64,000 bases of DNA from Kocuria rosea subsp. polaris. Lineage in GTDB: Bacteria; Actinomycetota; Actinomycetes; Actinomycetales; Micrococcaceae. A model generated the notes under the pieces. It was not told where the DNA came from. It saw nothing but the letters and a program-made list of their open reading frames with translations, and made no database searches. The stretch lies in the NCBI RefSeq assembly GCF_001483755.1, contig NZ_LQBK01000033.1:72771-136770 (forward strand), read 5' to 3'. The position numbers and the translations under genes were made by a program. This document shows, piece by piece, positions 48,440 to 58,983 of this stretch (positions within the stretch are counted from its first letter, which is position 1; each line of letters starts with the position of its first letter).

Positions 48440-48781
48440 TCAGCGGCGGGTGCGCCAGCAGCGCTCGTGCCAGTGGCGGCGGTCCTCGAAGGCGCTGCGC
48501 GCGCCCAGCAGGGAGTCCTGCTGCCAGACGACCAGGTGCGCGGTCCCCGGCGGGACGGGCCGGCCGCAGCCGGGGCAGGTGTAGGTCTTGACCGCGTTGG
48601 CGGGCCGGACGTGGCGGACCATCCAGTCCCCGTCCGCCGAGCGCTCCACCGTGGGCGCCGGCTCCAGGACCCGCTCGACCGACCAGGGCTCCTGCGCGGC
48701 GCCGCGCTGCCACTTGCTGGCGCGCGGGCCGGGCCCCGGCCCGCCGCGGCGGCGGCGCGAGGAGTGGTTGGAGCGTGGCAC
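48440..48781 (-). CDS. Actinobacterial small protein with zinc-finger-like cysteines
   Basis: A 113-residue basic protein with [12 protein letters not shown] (about residues 68-79) and a C-terminal HWHERCW, which together could bind one zinc. Similar short proteins, often labelled ATP/GTP-binding, occur widely in actinobacteria, but no P-loop is visible here. The first 25 residues are rich in Arg, Ser and Gly. The GTG at 48781 has AGAGGA 7 bases upstream. The function is unknown. It diverges from nucS. Confidence 0.72.
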   Translation of the reverse strand: MPRSNHSSRRRRGGPGPGPRASKWQRGAAQEPWSVERVLEPAPTVERSADGDWMVRHVRPANAVKTYTCPGCGRPVPPGTAHLVVWQQDSLLGARSAFEDRRHWHERCWRTRR

Positions 48782-48854
48782 GGCGTCATCCTCTCACACG
48801 GTCCGCCGCGGCCCCGGTCCGGACCGTCCCGCGCGGACCGCTAGGCTGGTCCGC

Positions 48855-49550
48855 GTGCGTCTCGTCATTGCCGATTGCTCCGTCGACTACGAAGGGCGTC
48901 TGCGCGCCCACCTGCCCGCCGCCCGGCGTCTTCTGCTCGTGAAGGCCGACGGCTCCGTGCTCGTGCACTCGGACGGCGGCAGCTACAAGCCCCTGAACTG
49001 GATGAGCCCGCCCGCGCGCCTGCACGTCGGCGAGCCCGAGGCGGAGCTCGCGGCCGAGGGCGTGCTGCAGACGTGGACCGTCCAGGCCGCCAAGAGCGAC
49101 GACCGCCTGGTCATCCAGGTGTTCGCGATCCACGAGGACGTCTCCCACGAGCTGGGCACCGACCCCGGGCTCGTGAAGGACGGGGTCGAGGCCGACCTCC
49201 AGCGGCTGCTGGCCGAGCAGATCCACCGGCTGGGCTCGGGGCACACGCTCGTCCGGCGCGAGTACCCCACCGCGATCGGCCCGGTCGACATCCTGGCCCG
49301 CGACGCCGCCGGCGCCACCGTGGCGGTCGAGCTCAAGCGCCGCGGGGACATCGACGGCGTGGAGCAGCTCACCCGGTATCTCGAGCTCCTCAACCGCGAT
49401 CCCCTGCTGGCGCCCGTGCGCGGGGTGTACGCCGCCCAGCTCATCAGGCCCCAGGCCCGGGTGCTCGCCGAGGACCGGGGCATCGCGTGCCTGACCCTCG
49501 ACTACGACGAGATGCGCGGGCTCGACGACAGCGACTCGCGCCTCTTCTGA
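48855..49550 (+). CDS. nucS: Endonuclease NucS (EndoMS), mismatch-specific
   Basis: A 231-residue nuclease that cuts both strands at mismatches and starts the non-canonical mismatch repair of actinobacteria, which lack MutS/MutL. The N-terminal half binds DNA. The PD-(D/E)XK site is Asp145 (GPVDILARD), Glu159 and Lys161 ([13 protein letters not shown]). The C-terminal end DSRLF resembles the sliding-clamp binding tail reported for NucS. GTG 48855 follows TAGGCT (48842-48847) by 7 bases with no ribosome site, so the mRNA is probably leaderless. Confidence 0.95.
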   Translation: MRLVIADCSVDYEGRLRAHLPAARRLLLVKADGSVLVHSDGGSYKPLNWMSPPARLHVGEPEAELAAEGVLQTWTVQAAKSDDRLVIQVFAIHEDVSHELGTDPGLVKDGVEADLQRLLAEQIHRLGSGHTLVRREYPTAIGPVDILARDAAGATVAVELKRRGDIDGVEQLTRYLELLNRDPLLAPVRGVYAAQLIRPQARVLAEDRGIACLTLDYDEMRGLDDSDSRLF

Positions 49551-49616
49551 GCCCGGCCCGGACGCACGCGCCGGGCACAGGGCCCGCAACACGCGATGAT
49601 CAGCAGGCGAACAACG

Positions 49617-49830
49617 TTGACCGCCCCCGGGGAGTGTGTGAAGCTGAACGTGTTCTTCGTTCCATGTTTTGCATGCTCGCAGAACGGGTAAGCGAGCGTG
49701 ATGTTCGACCCTGACCCTGGTCCCCGCCCCTCGGGTGCGGAGCCCTCGGCCCTCGGCTCATCTCGTCCTACCGCCCTTCCGTGCACGACCTGTGCACACG
49801 TTTCGCACCATCTCGCAAGGAGAGATCTTC
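49617..49830 (+). promoter_or_regulatory. Promoter and long 5' leader of the cold-shock gene
   Basis: TTGACC (49617-49622), 17 bases, then GAAGCT (49640-49645) could start a transcript near 49652, giving a leader of about 180 bases before ATG 49831. The leader holds a GCTCGC/GCGAGC stem (49675-49680 with 49692-49697). Long structured leaders are usual for cspA-type genes and control translation in the cold. Confidence 0.5.
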
Positions 49831-50034
49831 ATGGCCCAGGGCACCGTCAAGTGGTTCAACGCTGAAAAGGGCTTCGGCTTCATCACCCCCGACGACTCCG
49901 ACTCGGACGTCTTCGTCCACTACTCGGAGATCCAGTCGGGCGGCTTCCGCACCCTCGAGGAGAACCAGCGCGTCGAGTTCGAGATCGGCCAGGGCCAGAA
50001 GGGCCCGCAGGCCACCGGCGTCACGCTCATCTGA
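49831..50034 (+). CDS. cspA: Cold-shock protein, CspA family
   Basis: A 67-residue OB-fold RNA/DNA-binding chaperone. RNP1 is KGFGFI (residues 13-18) and RNP2 is VFVHY (27-31). The start [14 protein letters not shown] and length are typical. AAGGAGAG lies 7 bases before the ATG. It has a long 5' leader and a strong terminator, and is not in an operon. Confidence 0.96.
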   Translation: MAQGTVKWFNAEKGFGFITPDDSDSDVFVHYSEIQSGGFRTLEENQRVEFEIGQGQKGPQATGVTLI

Positions 50035-50059
50035 TCCGCTTCCCGCGCACCGGCTGAGC

Positions 50060-50096
50060 ACGGAGCCCCGCCCCCGTCCCGGGAGCGGGGCTCCGT
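50060..50096. terminator. Terminator between cspA and murA
   Basis: Arms ACGGAGCCCCG (50060-50070) and CGGGGCTCCGT (50086-50096), perfectly complementary, between two convergent genes. Confidence 0.7.
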
Positions 50097-50110
50097 CGTG
50101 CCCGCCCCGC

Positions 50111-51388
50111 TCAGTACGCGGTGCCCACCAGGTGCCGTTCGACGGCGGCCCCCGCCGCCCCGAGCTGCTCCACGAAGTGCTCGTAGCCGCGGTCCACGTG
50201 CTGGACGCCGCTGACGTCCGTGGTCCCGACCGCGGCCATCCCCGCGATCACCAGGGCGGCGCCCGCCCGGATGTCCATCGCCTCCACCGGCGCGCCGGAG
50301 AGCACGGACACCCCGGCCACCAGGGCGTGGTGGCCGTCCAGGCGCACGCTGGCGCCCAGCCGCTCCAGCTCGGCCGTGAAGCCCCAGCGGGCCTCGAAGA
50401 CGTTCTCGGTGACCATGCCGGAGCCCTCGGCCACCGCGTTGAGGGCCACCACGAACGGCTGCAGGTCGGTGGGGAACCCCGGGTACGGCAGCGTGGACAC
50501 GTTGATCGCGCGCGGGCGCGGCGGCCCGGCGACCACGAAGCGGCCCCCGTCCGTGTCCACGCGGCAGCCCGCGGAGCGCAGCTTGTCCAGCACCACGGTC
50601 AGGTGGTCCGGCTCGGCGCCCTCGATCTCCACCGTCCCCCCGGTCACGGCGGCGGCGAACGCCCACGTGCCCGCCACGATCCGGTCCGGCACCGTCCGGT
50701 GCTCGACCGGGCGCAGGGAGTCCACCCCGGTGACCGTGACGGTGCTCGTGCCGAGCCCCTCGATCCGGGCGCCCATCGCCTGCAGCATCCGGCCGATGTC
50801 CACGATCTCCGGCTCGCGGGCCGCGTTGTCGACGACGGTGGTGCCCTCGGCCAGGGTCCCGGCCATCATGAGGTTCTCCGTGGCGCCCACCGAGGGGTAG
50901 TCGAGGCGGAAGTGCGTTCCGCGCAGGCTCCGGGGCACGGACGCCACGAGGTAGCCGCGCTCGATCTGCAGCACCGCCCCCATGGCCTCGAGGCCCGCCC
51001 GGTGCATGTCCAGTCCGCGGGAGCCGATGGCGTCCCCGCCGGGCAGGGCGACCTCGGCCACGTGGCACCGGGCGACCAGCGGGCCGAGCACGGAGATCGA
51101 CGCGCGCATCGCCCGCACCAGGTCGTAGTCCGCCTGGTGGTGCAGCACCGCCGGCACGTCGATCCGCACCGTCCGCTCGGCGCGGTCGTAGGTCACGGCG
51201 CAGCCGAGCCGGCGCAGCAGCTCCGCCATGATGGTCACGTCGTGGATCTCGGGGACGTTCGTGATGGTCGACTCGCCCTCGGCCAGCAGCGCGGCCGCCA
51301 TCAGCTTCAGCACGCTGTTCTTGGCCCCCGAGACGCGCAGGGTGCCGTTGACCGCGGTGGGTCCGTGCACGACGATCTTCTCTTCCAT
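50111..51388 (-). CDS. murA: UDP-N-acetylglucosamine 1-carboxyvinyltransferase
   Basis: A 425-residue enzyme that transfers enolpyruvate from PEP to UDP-GlcNAc, the first committed step of peptidoglycan synthesis. The substrate-site GAKNSVLKL is at 21-29. In the mobile loop, where Escherichia coli has PGGCTIG with Cys115, this protein reads PGGDAIG with Asp119. The same Cys-to-Asp change in mycobacterial MurA makes the enzyme insensitive to fosfomycin. The gene lies downstream of the ATP synthase operon behind a terminator. ATG 51388 begins MEEKIVVHG. Confidence 0.96.
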   Translation of the reverse strand: MEEKIVVHGPTAVNGTLRVSGAKNSVLKLMAAALLAEGESTITNVPEIHDVTIMAELLRRLGCAVTYDRAERTVRIDVPAVLHHQADYDLVRAMRASISVLGPLVARCHVAEVALPGGDAIGSRGLDMHRAGLEAMGAVLQIERGYLVASVPRSLRGTHFRLDYPSVGATENLMMAGTLAEGTTVVDNAAREPEIVDIGRMLQAMGARIEGLGTSTVTVTGVDSLRPVEHRTVPDRIVAGTWAFAAAVTGGTVEIEGAEPDHLTVVLDKLRSAGCRVDTDGGRFVVAGPPRPRAINVSTLPYPGFPTDLQPFVVALNAVAEGSGMVTENVFEARWGFTAELERLGASVRLDGHHALVAGVSVLSGAPVEAMDIRAGAALVIAGMAAVGTTDVSGVQHVDRGYEHFVEQLGAAGAAVERHLVGTAY

Positions 51389-51429
51389 CCACTCTCCTGG
51401 GCGGTCTCGCCGGGGCGGGGCCCCGGATA

Positions 51430-51470
51430 CGGCTACGGCCTCCGCACCGGTGGTGCGGAGGCCGCAGCCG
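51430..51470 (-). terminator. Terminator of the ATP synthase operon
   Basis: A 19-bp stem with one mismatch (CGGCT-A-CGGCCTCCGCACC and complement) around GGT, 42 bases after the atpC stop codon and before murA. Confidence 0.75.
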
Positions 51471-51511
51471 TGGTCGGCGCGCGGGGCCGGGCCCCGCGCG
51501 GACGGGCGGGA

Positions 51512-51787
51512 TCAGGCGGCCGCGGCGCCGGACAGCTCCACGTTGTCCGCCACGATCGTCACCCGGTCGTGGTCCACGAAGACGAAACCGGCGTCGATCG
51601 TGCCCTCGACCCGGGCGCCGTCCGCGGGGTCGACCGCGAAGTCACCGGGCTTGAGGATGCCGGCCACGGCCTCGTGGCCGGGCAGGATACCGATGTCGCC
51701 CTCGGACGTGCGGACCCGGACCATCCGGGCCGTCCCGGTCCACACGGACTCCTCGAGGGAGACGATTTCGACGATCATCTCGGCCAT
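51512..51787 (-). CDS. atpC: F1 ATP synthase epsilon subunit
   Basis: A 91-residue epsilon subunit linking the rotor stalk to the c-ring. The N-terminal beta-sandwich is complete (MIVEIVSLEESVWTG, then SEGDIGILPGHEAVAGIL), but the chain ends after VTIVADNVELSG, so the C-terminal two-helix hairpin that inhibits ATP hydrolysis in many bacteria is missing. It starts 2 bases after the atpD stop. Confidence 0.94.
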   Translation of the reverse strand: MAEMIVEIVSLEESVWTGTARMVRVRTSEGDIGILPGHEAVAGILKPGDFAVDPADGARVEGTIDAGFVFVDHDRVTIVADNVELSGAAAA

Positions 51788-51789
51788 GA

Positions 51790-53283
<1,494 letters not shown>

Positions 53284-53311
53284 TCAGTTGCTGGATCGCC
53301 GGGACGGCCCG

Positions 53312-54223
53312 TCAGAGGGCCTCGGCGCCGCTCACGATCTCGGTGAGCTCGGTGGTGATCTCGGCCTGGCGGGCGTTGTTCATCAGGCGCGTGTACTTCT
53401 TGATGAGCTCGTCGGCGTTGTCGCCGGCCGCCTTCATGGCCTTCTGCCGGGCCGCGAGCTCGCTCGTGGCGGCGTGGGCCAGGCTCGCGAACAGCCGGGC
53501 GTCGATGTAGCGCGGCAGGACCGCGTCGAGGAACTCCTCGGGGTTCGGCTCGAACTCGAAGGTGCTGTCCGGCTCCTCCAGCTCGTCGAACTCCTGGGCG
53601 ACCTCGTCGGTCAGCGCGTTGGCGTCCACGACCTCCAGCGGCAGCAGCCGCAGCACCCGGGGCTCCTGGACGACCATCGACTTGAACGTCGTGTAGACGA
53701 GGTGGATCTCGTCGACGCCGCCGCTCTCGTACGGGGTCTCCAGGTCCTCGATCAGCACCTTGCGCAGCTCGCGCGCCCGGTCCGGCTGGGCGTTGTCCGT
53801 GTCCCCGGTCCAGTTCCGCTCGTACGGGCGGCTGCGGAAGTCGAAGTACGCCTGGGCCTTGCGGCCGATCAGGTACACCTTGGTCTCCTTGCCCTCCCCG
53901 TGCAGCAGCTCGAGCAGGCCCTCGGCCTCCTTGAGCACGTTGGACGAGTAGGACCCGGCCAGACCGCGGTCCGAGGTCATGATCACCACGGCCGACCGGC
54001 GCACCTCGTCGGCCCGCGTGGTCAGGACATGGGAGACGTTGTGCTGGGTGGCGACCTGTGAGACCGCCCGGGTCAGCGCGTTCGCGTACGGACGCGCCGC
54101 CTGCAGACCCTGTCGGGACTTGTTGATGCGCGAGGTCGCGATCATCTCCATGGCCTTGAAGATCTTCTTCATGGACTTGGTCGACGCGATCTTGTTCCGG
54201 TAGACCCGAATCTGCGCTCCCAT
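53312..54223 (-). CDS. atpG: F1 ATP synthase gamma subunit
   Basis: A 303-residue central stalk subunit with the usual two long terminal helices: [28 protein letters not shown] at the start (in pieces) and [24 protein letters not shown] at the end. ATG 54223 has AAGGAAG 6 bases upstream. An insertion rich in Glu and Asp (about 205-232) is longer than in Escherichia coli. Confidence 0.97.
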   Translation of the reverse strand: MGAQIRVYRNKIASTKSMKKIFKAMEMIATSRINKSRQGLQAARPYANALTRAVSQVATQHNVSHVLTTRADEVRRSAVVIMTSDRGLAGSYSSNVLKEAEGLLELLHGEGKETKVYLIGRKAQAYFDFRSRPYERNWTGDTDNAQPDRARELRKVLIEDLETPYESGGVDEIHLVYTTFKSMVVQEPRVLRLLPLEVVDANALTDEVAQEFDELEEPDSTFEFEPNPEEFLDAVLPRYIDARLFASLAHAATSELAARQKAMKAAGDNADELIKKYTRLMNNARQAEITTELTEIVSGAEAL

Positions 54224-54283
54224 GTGACTTCCTTTCGTCACCGTGCCCGGTGCGCGGCCGAGGCCGCGCACCGGACCGACCGG

Positions 54284-55909
54284 TTACTTCCTGACGATCC
54301 GTTCCTGCTCGACCTCGGACGCCTCGAGGGGCTCGTGCTCCTCGTGGCCCGGCTCGATCCCGTGCTTGGTGCCCCGGAAGTCCCGCTTGACCTCGGCGAC
54401 GGCGGTCTCCAGGGCGGCGACGGCGTCGTCCTCGAGCTTGCCGGTGCCGACGATGGAGTCCATCACGTTCGTGGTGCGGCGCACGTGCTCGAGCAGGGCC
54501 TGCTCGAAGTCGAGCACGTCGGCGACCTCCACCTCGTCCAGGTGGCCGTTGGTGCCGGCCCAGATCGACACGACCTGGTCCTCGACCGGGTACGGGGTGT
54601 ACTGCTTCTGCTTCAGCAGCTCCATCAGCCGGGCGCCGCGGGTCAGCTGCTGACGGGACGCCGGGTCCAGGTCGGAGGCGAACATCGCGAAGGCCTGCAT
54701 CGAGCGGTAGGACGCCAGCTCGAGCTTCAGCGTGCCGGAGACCTTCTTCATGGCCTTGACCTGGGCGGCGCCGCCGACGCGGGACACCGAGATGCCCACG
54801 TCCACGGCCGGGCGCTGGTTGGCGTTGAACAGGTCCGACTGCAGGAAGATCTGGCCGTCGGTGATGGAGATGACGTTGGTGGGGATGAAGGCCGAGACGT
54901 CGTTGGCCTTCGTCTCGATCATCGGCAGACCGGTCATCGACCCGGCGCCCAGCTCGTCGGAGAGCTTCGCGCAGCGCTCCAGGAGGCGGGAGTGCAGGTA
55001 GAAGACGTCGCCGGGGTAGGCCTCGCGCCCCGGCGGGCGGCGCAGCAGCAGCGAGACCGCACGGTAGGCCTCGGCCTGCTTGGACAGGTCGTCGAAGACG
55101 ATGAGGACGTGCTTGCCGCCGTACATCCAGTGCTGGCCGATGGCCGAGCCGGAGTAGGGGGCGAGGTACTTGATGCCCGCGGCGTCGGAGGCCGGAGCCG
55201 CGACGATCGTCGTGTACTCCAGGGCGCCGTTGTCCTCGAGGGTCTGGCGCACGCCGGCGATGGTCGAGGCCTTCTGGCCGACCGCCACGTAGATGCAGCG
55301 CACCTGCTTGTTGACGTCGCCGGACTCCCAGTTCGCGCGCTGGTTGAGGATGGCGTCGACGGCGATCGCCGTCTTGCCGGTCTGGCGGTCGCCGATGAGC
55401 AGCTGGCGCTGGCCGCGGCCGATCGGGATCATCGCGTCGATGGCCTTGATGCCGGTCTGCAGGGGCTCGTGCACCGACTTGCGCATGGTCACGCCCGGGG
55501 CCTGGAGCTCCAGGGCGCGGCGGCCCTCGGCCTCGATCGGGCCGAGGTCGTCGAGGGGCGCGCCCAGCGGGTCGACGACGCGGCCGAGGAAGGCGTCGCC
55601 CACCGGCACGGAGAGGACCTCCCCGGTGCGCTGGACCTCCTGGCCCTCCTCGATGCCGCGGAAGTCGCCGAGGATCACGACGCCGATGTCGCGGACGTCG
55701 AGGTTCTGGGCGAGACCGAGCACGCCGTTCTCGAAGCGCAGCAGCTCGTTGGCCATGACCGAGGGCAGGCCCTCGACGCGCGCGATGCCGTCGGAGGCGC
55801 TGCTGACGCGGCCGACCTCGGTTCGTTCTGCGGTGCCGGGCTCGTAGGACGCGGCGAATTCGCTCAGCGCGCTACGGACGTCGTCGGCATTGATGGTGAC
55901 TTCGGACAT
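54284..55909 (-). CDS. atpA: F1 ATP synthase alpha subunit
   Basis: A 541-residue non-catalytic nucleotide-binding subunit. Walker A is [13 protein letters not shown] near residue 175, and the block [49 protein letters not shown] (in pieces) is typical. An actinobacterial C-terminal extension of about 30 residues follows the usual end; in mycobacteria such an extension dampens ATP hydrolysis, which may apply here. Confidence 0.98.
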   Translation of the reverse strand: MSEVTINADDVRSALSEFAASYEPGTAERTEVGRVSSASDGIARVEGLPSVMANELLRFENGVLGLAQNLDVRDIGVVILGDFRGIEEGQEVQRTGEVLSVPVGDAFLGRVVDPLGAPLDDLGPIEAEGRRALELQAPGVTMRKSVHEPLQTGIKAIDAMIPIGRGQRQLLIGDRQTGKTAIAVDAILNQRANWESGDVNKQVRCIYVAVGQKASTIAGVRQTLEDNGALEYTTIVAAPASDAAGIKYLAPYSGSAIGQHWMYGGKHVLIVFDDLSKQAEAYRAVSLLLRRPPGREAYPGDVFYLHSRLLERCAKLSDELGAGSMTGLPMIETKANDVSAFIPTNVISITDGQIFLQSDLFNANQRPAVDVGISVSRVGGAAQVKAMKKVSGTLKLELASYRSMQAFAMFASDLDPASRQQLTRGARLMELLKQKQYTPYPVEDQVVSIWAGTNGHLDEVEVADVLDFEQALLEHVRRTTNVMDSIVGTGKLEDDAVAALETAVAEVKRDFRGTKHGIEPGHEEHEPLEASEVEQERIVRK

Positions 55910-56045
55910 GTCCTGTCCCTGCTCTCCTAGTTCGTGATCACTGCCTCAGCGGTGACCGTGAGTCCAAATCTGTGGCGGAACGCTGCGCCGGTCCACCGGC
56001 CGGGGCGCCCGTCCGGGGCGGCGTCGTGGCCGGCCCCGAAGCGGG

Positions 56046-56858
56046 TCAGGCCCCGATCCGCTGGCGCAGCTCGTCGAGTCGGGCGGCGACGGAACCGTCG
56101 ATGACCTCCTCGCCCACCTGCACCTTGAGCCCTCCGATCAGCGCCGGGTCGACGTCCACGGTGAGCTTGAGGTCCCTGCCGTACACCGCGTTCAGCTGCT
56201 GCTGCAGCCGGCCGCGCTGCTCCTCGGTCAGCGGCCGCGACGTGCTCACGTGCGCGATCCACCGCTGGCGGCGGGCGGCCACCTCCTCCGCGAAGCGCTC
56301 GACGAGACGCCCGACGATGGCGCCGCGCGGCGAGAGCACGGCCTGCTCCACGAGCAGCAGCGCCTCGTCCGAGGCGCCCGGGGTCAGCCGCCGGGCCAGC
56401 CGCGTCTTCGCCTCCACGTCGGCACGCGGGTCGGCCAGGGCGCGCTGCAGCTCGTGCGAGCCGTCCAGCACCCCCTTGAACGCGATCAGCTGATCCACGA
56501 CCTGCTCGAGGCCCTCAAGCCCGCCGCGGTTCGCGGCGGACGCCGCGGTGAGGGCCACCCCGGCGTGCTCGAGGGCGTCGGTGAACTCGCGGTCGGCGCT
56601 CCAGCGGCGACCGGCGAGGTGCGCCACGATCTCCACGGCGTCCGGGGAGACCTTCTCGGCGAAGAGCCGGCGCACGACCTGCTCGCGCGCCGGCCCCTCG
56701 TAGGAGGGGTCCGCCAGCGCACGGCGCAGGGCGCCGTTCTCGTCGAGGACCGCGAGCACGCCGAACAGCTCACGGGCGAGCGCGGGGTCGGCGGAGCCGG
56801 CCCAGCGCTCGACCTCCCGAGCGTTCTGCTGGGTGAATTCGTTCGCTGCGTCTGCCAT
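56046..56858 (-). CDS. atpH: F1 ATP synthase delta subunit
   Basis: A 270-residue peripheral-stalk subunit, about 90 residues longer than the Escherichia coli delta. The C-terminal domain carries LTVDVDPALIGGLKVQVGEEVIDGSVAARLDELR (in pieces), the delta signature. The longer N-terminal part is usual in actinobacteria, but here it is not fused to a second b subunit as in mycobacteria. Its ATG overlaps the atpF TAA by one base. Confidence 0.95.
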   Translation of the reverse strand: MADAANEFTQQNAREVERWAGSADPALARELFGVLAVLDENGALRRALADPSYEGPAREQVVRRLFAEKVSPDAVEIVAHLAGRRWSADREFTDALEHAGVALTAASAANRGGLEGLEQVVDQLIAFKGVLDGSHELQRALADPRADVEAKTRLARRLTPGASDEALLLVEQAVLSPRGAIVGRLVERFAEEVAARRQRWIAHVSTSRPLTEEQRGRLQQQLNAVYGRDLKLTVDVDPALIGGLKVQVGEEVIDGSVAARLDELRQRIGA

Positions 56859-57409
56859 TACCGCGCCGCACCTGCATTCCGTTCCTGCTCCTGCTCCAGG
56901 TCGGCGAGGAAGCGGTCGACCACCCGGTTGGCCCGGGCGTCGTCGTCGAGCGACTCGCCCACGATCTTCGCCGCGAGCGTGGTGGCCAGGGTGCCCACCT
57001 CGTTGCGCAGGGAGACCACGGCCGCCGAGCGCTCCGCCTCGATGGTGCGGTGGGCGTTCTCGGTGATCCGCGCCGACTCAGCGTTCGCCCGGTCCTTGAA
57101 GTCCGCGAGGATCTTCTCGCCCTCGAGGCGGGCCTCCTCGCGGATCTTCTGGGCCTCCAGGCGAGCGCTCTCGAGCTGCTGGTTGTACTCGTCGCGGGCG
57201 GCGGCGGCCTCGGCCTGGGCGGCCTTGGCCTTGGCCAGGCCGCCCTCGATGGCCTCGGTGCGCTCACGGTAGACCCGCTCGAACGCCGGCACGACGAACT
57301 TGACGACGAGGAAGAGCAGGATCAGGAACCCGATGCCGGTGATCAGCATCTCCCAGACATTGGGGAAGAGGGGGTTCGCCCCTTCCTCGGCTGCCAGCAA
57401 CATGGTCAT
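56858..57409 (-). CDS. atpF: Fo ATP synthase b subunit
   Basis: A 183-residue peripheral-stalk subunit with one N-terminal membrane helix (about 20-43, LITGIGFLILLFLVVKFVV) followed by a long Ala/Glu-rich coiled coil to residue 170. Only one b gene is present, so the stalk is presumably a b homodimer. The stop and the atpH start overlap as TAATG. Confidence 0.96.
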   Translation of the reverse strand: MTMLLAAEEGANPLFPNVWEMLITGIGFLILLFLVVKFVVPAFERVYRERTEAIEGGLAKAKAAQAEAAAARDEYNQQLESARLEAQKIREEARLEGEKILADFKDRANAESARITENAHRTIEAERSAAVVSLRNEVGTLATTLAAKIVGESLDDDARANRVVDRFLADLEQEQERNAGAAR

Positions 57410-57456
57410 GTGCGCGATTCCTGTTCTCTAGGAAGGACTTGTACGGGTTGCGCCAC

Positions 57457-57660
57457 TCAGGCGATGAACGCGAGCACGAAGCCCAGAATCGCGAGCGCCT
57501 CGACCACGGCGAAGCCGAAGAACAGCATCGGCTGGAGCACGCGCTGCGACTCCGGCTGGCGGGCGACGGACTGCATGTACGCGGCGAAGATCAGACCAAC
57601 GCCGATGCCGCCGCCGATGGCAGCCAGACCGTAACCGATAGCACTGAGCGAACCAGTCAT
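57457..57660 (-). CDS. atpE: Fo ATP synthase c subunit
   Basis: A 67-residue hairpin of two membrane helices forming the c-ring. Proton-binding Glu54 lies in [15 protein letters not shown] and the polar loop is ARQPESQR (33-40). A Glu site is consistent with proton use; the Q/S/T ligands of sodium-type rings are not obvious. ATG 57660 has AAAGGAAA about 9 bases upstream. Confidence 0.97.
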   Translation of the reverse strand: MTGSLSAIGYGLAAIGGGIGVGLIFAAYMQSVARQPESQRVLQPMLFFGFAVVEALAILGFVLAFIA

Positions 57661-57777
57661 GAGGGGTATTTCCTTTCTAGGTGCCCGGGGGCCGGGCGTC
57701 GTAGCCGTGTCGGCTCTGAACATTTCGGGGTTGGACCGAGGGGGTCCGGCCGGGGCCGGAGCAGTGCTCCGCCGGTG

Positions 57778-58572
57778 TCAGTGGCCCTCTTGCAGGGCGC
57801 CCTGGACGTAGACGGCGAAGAGGAGGGTGAAGATGTAGGCCTGGAGGACCTGGATCAGGATCTCCAGGAAGTAGATGAACACGCCGAGCACGGTGGACCC
57901 GAGGGCGACCACGCTGATGGCGCTGGCCTGCGAGAGCAGGTATCCAGTCATGGAAGCCGCGACCATGAGCGCCAGGTGACCGGCGAACATCGTGGCGAAC
58001 ACACGCAGGGCGTGCGTGACCGGGCGGATGATCAGGTTCGAGAGGAACTCGATCGGGATGAGGAAGATGTAGAGCAGCTTCGGGACGTCCGGCGGCATCG
58101 TCATCTTGCCCATGAAGCCGCCGAACCCGTGCCGCTTGATGCCCATGAAGACCCAGGTGACGTAGGCGATGCCGGCCAGGACGTAGGCGGAGCCCGCGTG
58201 GGAGAGGGTCGGCAGCTGGAGCACCGGGATGGAGCCGAAGAGGTTGTTCACCAGGATGAAGAAGAAGAAGGTGAACAGCAGCGGGATGTAGGGACGGAAC
58301 TCCTTCTCACCGATGATGTCCCGGCCGAGGTGGTTGCGCACGAACCCGTAGCCGCTCTCCGCGAGGTACTGCGACTTCGAGGGGACGAGGGCGTTGCGGC
58401 GGATGGCCCACATGAAGAAGCCGGCGATCAGGACGACCGACAGGAGGATCAGCAGCATCTGCTTGCCGAACTCGAAGGTGCCCAGCTCGAAGAACGGCGG
58501 CAGGTGCATCTCGTCGACGGTCGGGGCGGTGAATCCTCCGGTGGCGGGGAGCCTGATGAGGGCGGCGTTCAA
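57778..58572 (-). CDS. atpB: Fo ATP synthase a subunit
   Basis: A 264-residue membrane subunit forming the proton half-channels. The conserved Arg is in NLIIRPVTHALRVFATMFAGHLAL, and AYIFTLLFAVYVQGAL closes the chain. The only suitable start is TTG at 58572 with AAAGGAC about 7 bases upstream; the next ATG (MHLPPFF) would drop the first 21 residues. Confidence 0.95.
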   Translation of the reverse strand: MNAALIRLPATGGFTAPTVDEMHLPPFFELGTFEFGKQMLLILLSVVLIAGFFMWAIRRNALVPSKSQYLAESGYGFVRNHLGRDIIGEKEFRPYIPLLFTFFFFILVNNLFGSIPVLQLPTLSHAGSAYVLAGIAYVTWVFMGIKRHGFGGFMGKMTMPPDVPKLLYIFLIPIEFLSNLIIRPVTHALRVFATMFAGHLALMVAASMTGYLLSQASAISVVALGSTVLGVFIYFLEILIQVLQAYIFTLLFAVYVQGALQEGH

Positions 58573-58605
58573 TGCGGGTCCTTTCTGCAGTGCTCTGGCC
58601 GGTGG

Positions 58606-58983
58606 TCACGGTCGGGGCGCCGAGTCCGGGCCGGACTGGTGCGGGTTGTGAGGATCTGCACCGTCGGAGGTCGGACTCCGACGGAGTCCCTCCTGCATGT
58701 GGAGGTACACGACGTAGATCCCGGAGGCGGCGCCGATGCACGCTCCCAGGACCACGATCCACCGGGTTCCCAGCACGCGATCCGCACCCCACCCTACCAA
58801 ACTCCAGAACCCCATCCCGATCACCACGTAGAGCAGTGTCGTGAGGCCTCCGGAGAGTCCTCCGCCCTCCACCAGCTCCCCCGCGGTGCGCAGTCCGGGA
58901 GGGTCGGGGGGCGCTCCGTCCGGCGTCCCGGGCGGCGGTGAGCCGTCCGGGCGCCGGGCGTCGTCGCGGTCATCCGTGCTCAT
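58606..58983 (-). CDS. AtpZ/AtpI-like membrane protein
   Basis: A 125-residue protein with a polar, Pro/Asp-rich N-terminus (1-45), two membrane helices (about 50-70 and 78-100) and a polar tail. This is the layout of the AtpZ/AtpI family, which helps c-ring assembly or ion supply to ATP synthase. It lies 33 bases before atpB and starts inside the preceding gene by 14 bases. Confidence 0.78.
   Translation of the reverse strand: MSTDDRDDARRPDGSPPPGTPDGAPPDPPGLRTAGELVEGGGLSGGLTTLLYVVIGMGFWSLVGWGADRVLGTRWIVVLGACIGAASGIYVVYLHMQEGLRRSPTSDGADPHNPHQSGPDSAPRP

Noticed and set aside
48243-48713. Minus-strand frame with Pro-rich PLNPHR/LSPRP repeats
   Set aside because: It overlaps the better supported 48440-48781 gene out of frame, and the repeats come from noncoding 36-bp duplication.
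55927-56045. Small gene between atpH and atpA
   Set aside because: The frame is Arg/Ala-rich, lacks a ribosome site and overlaps atpH in another frame.
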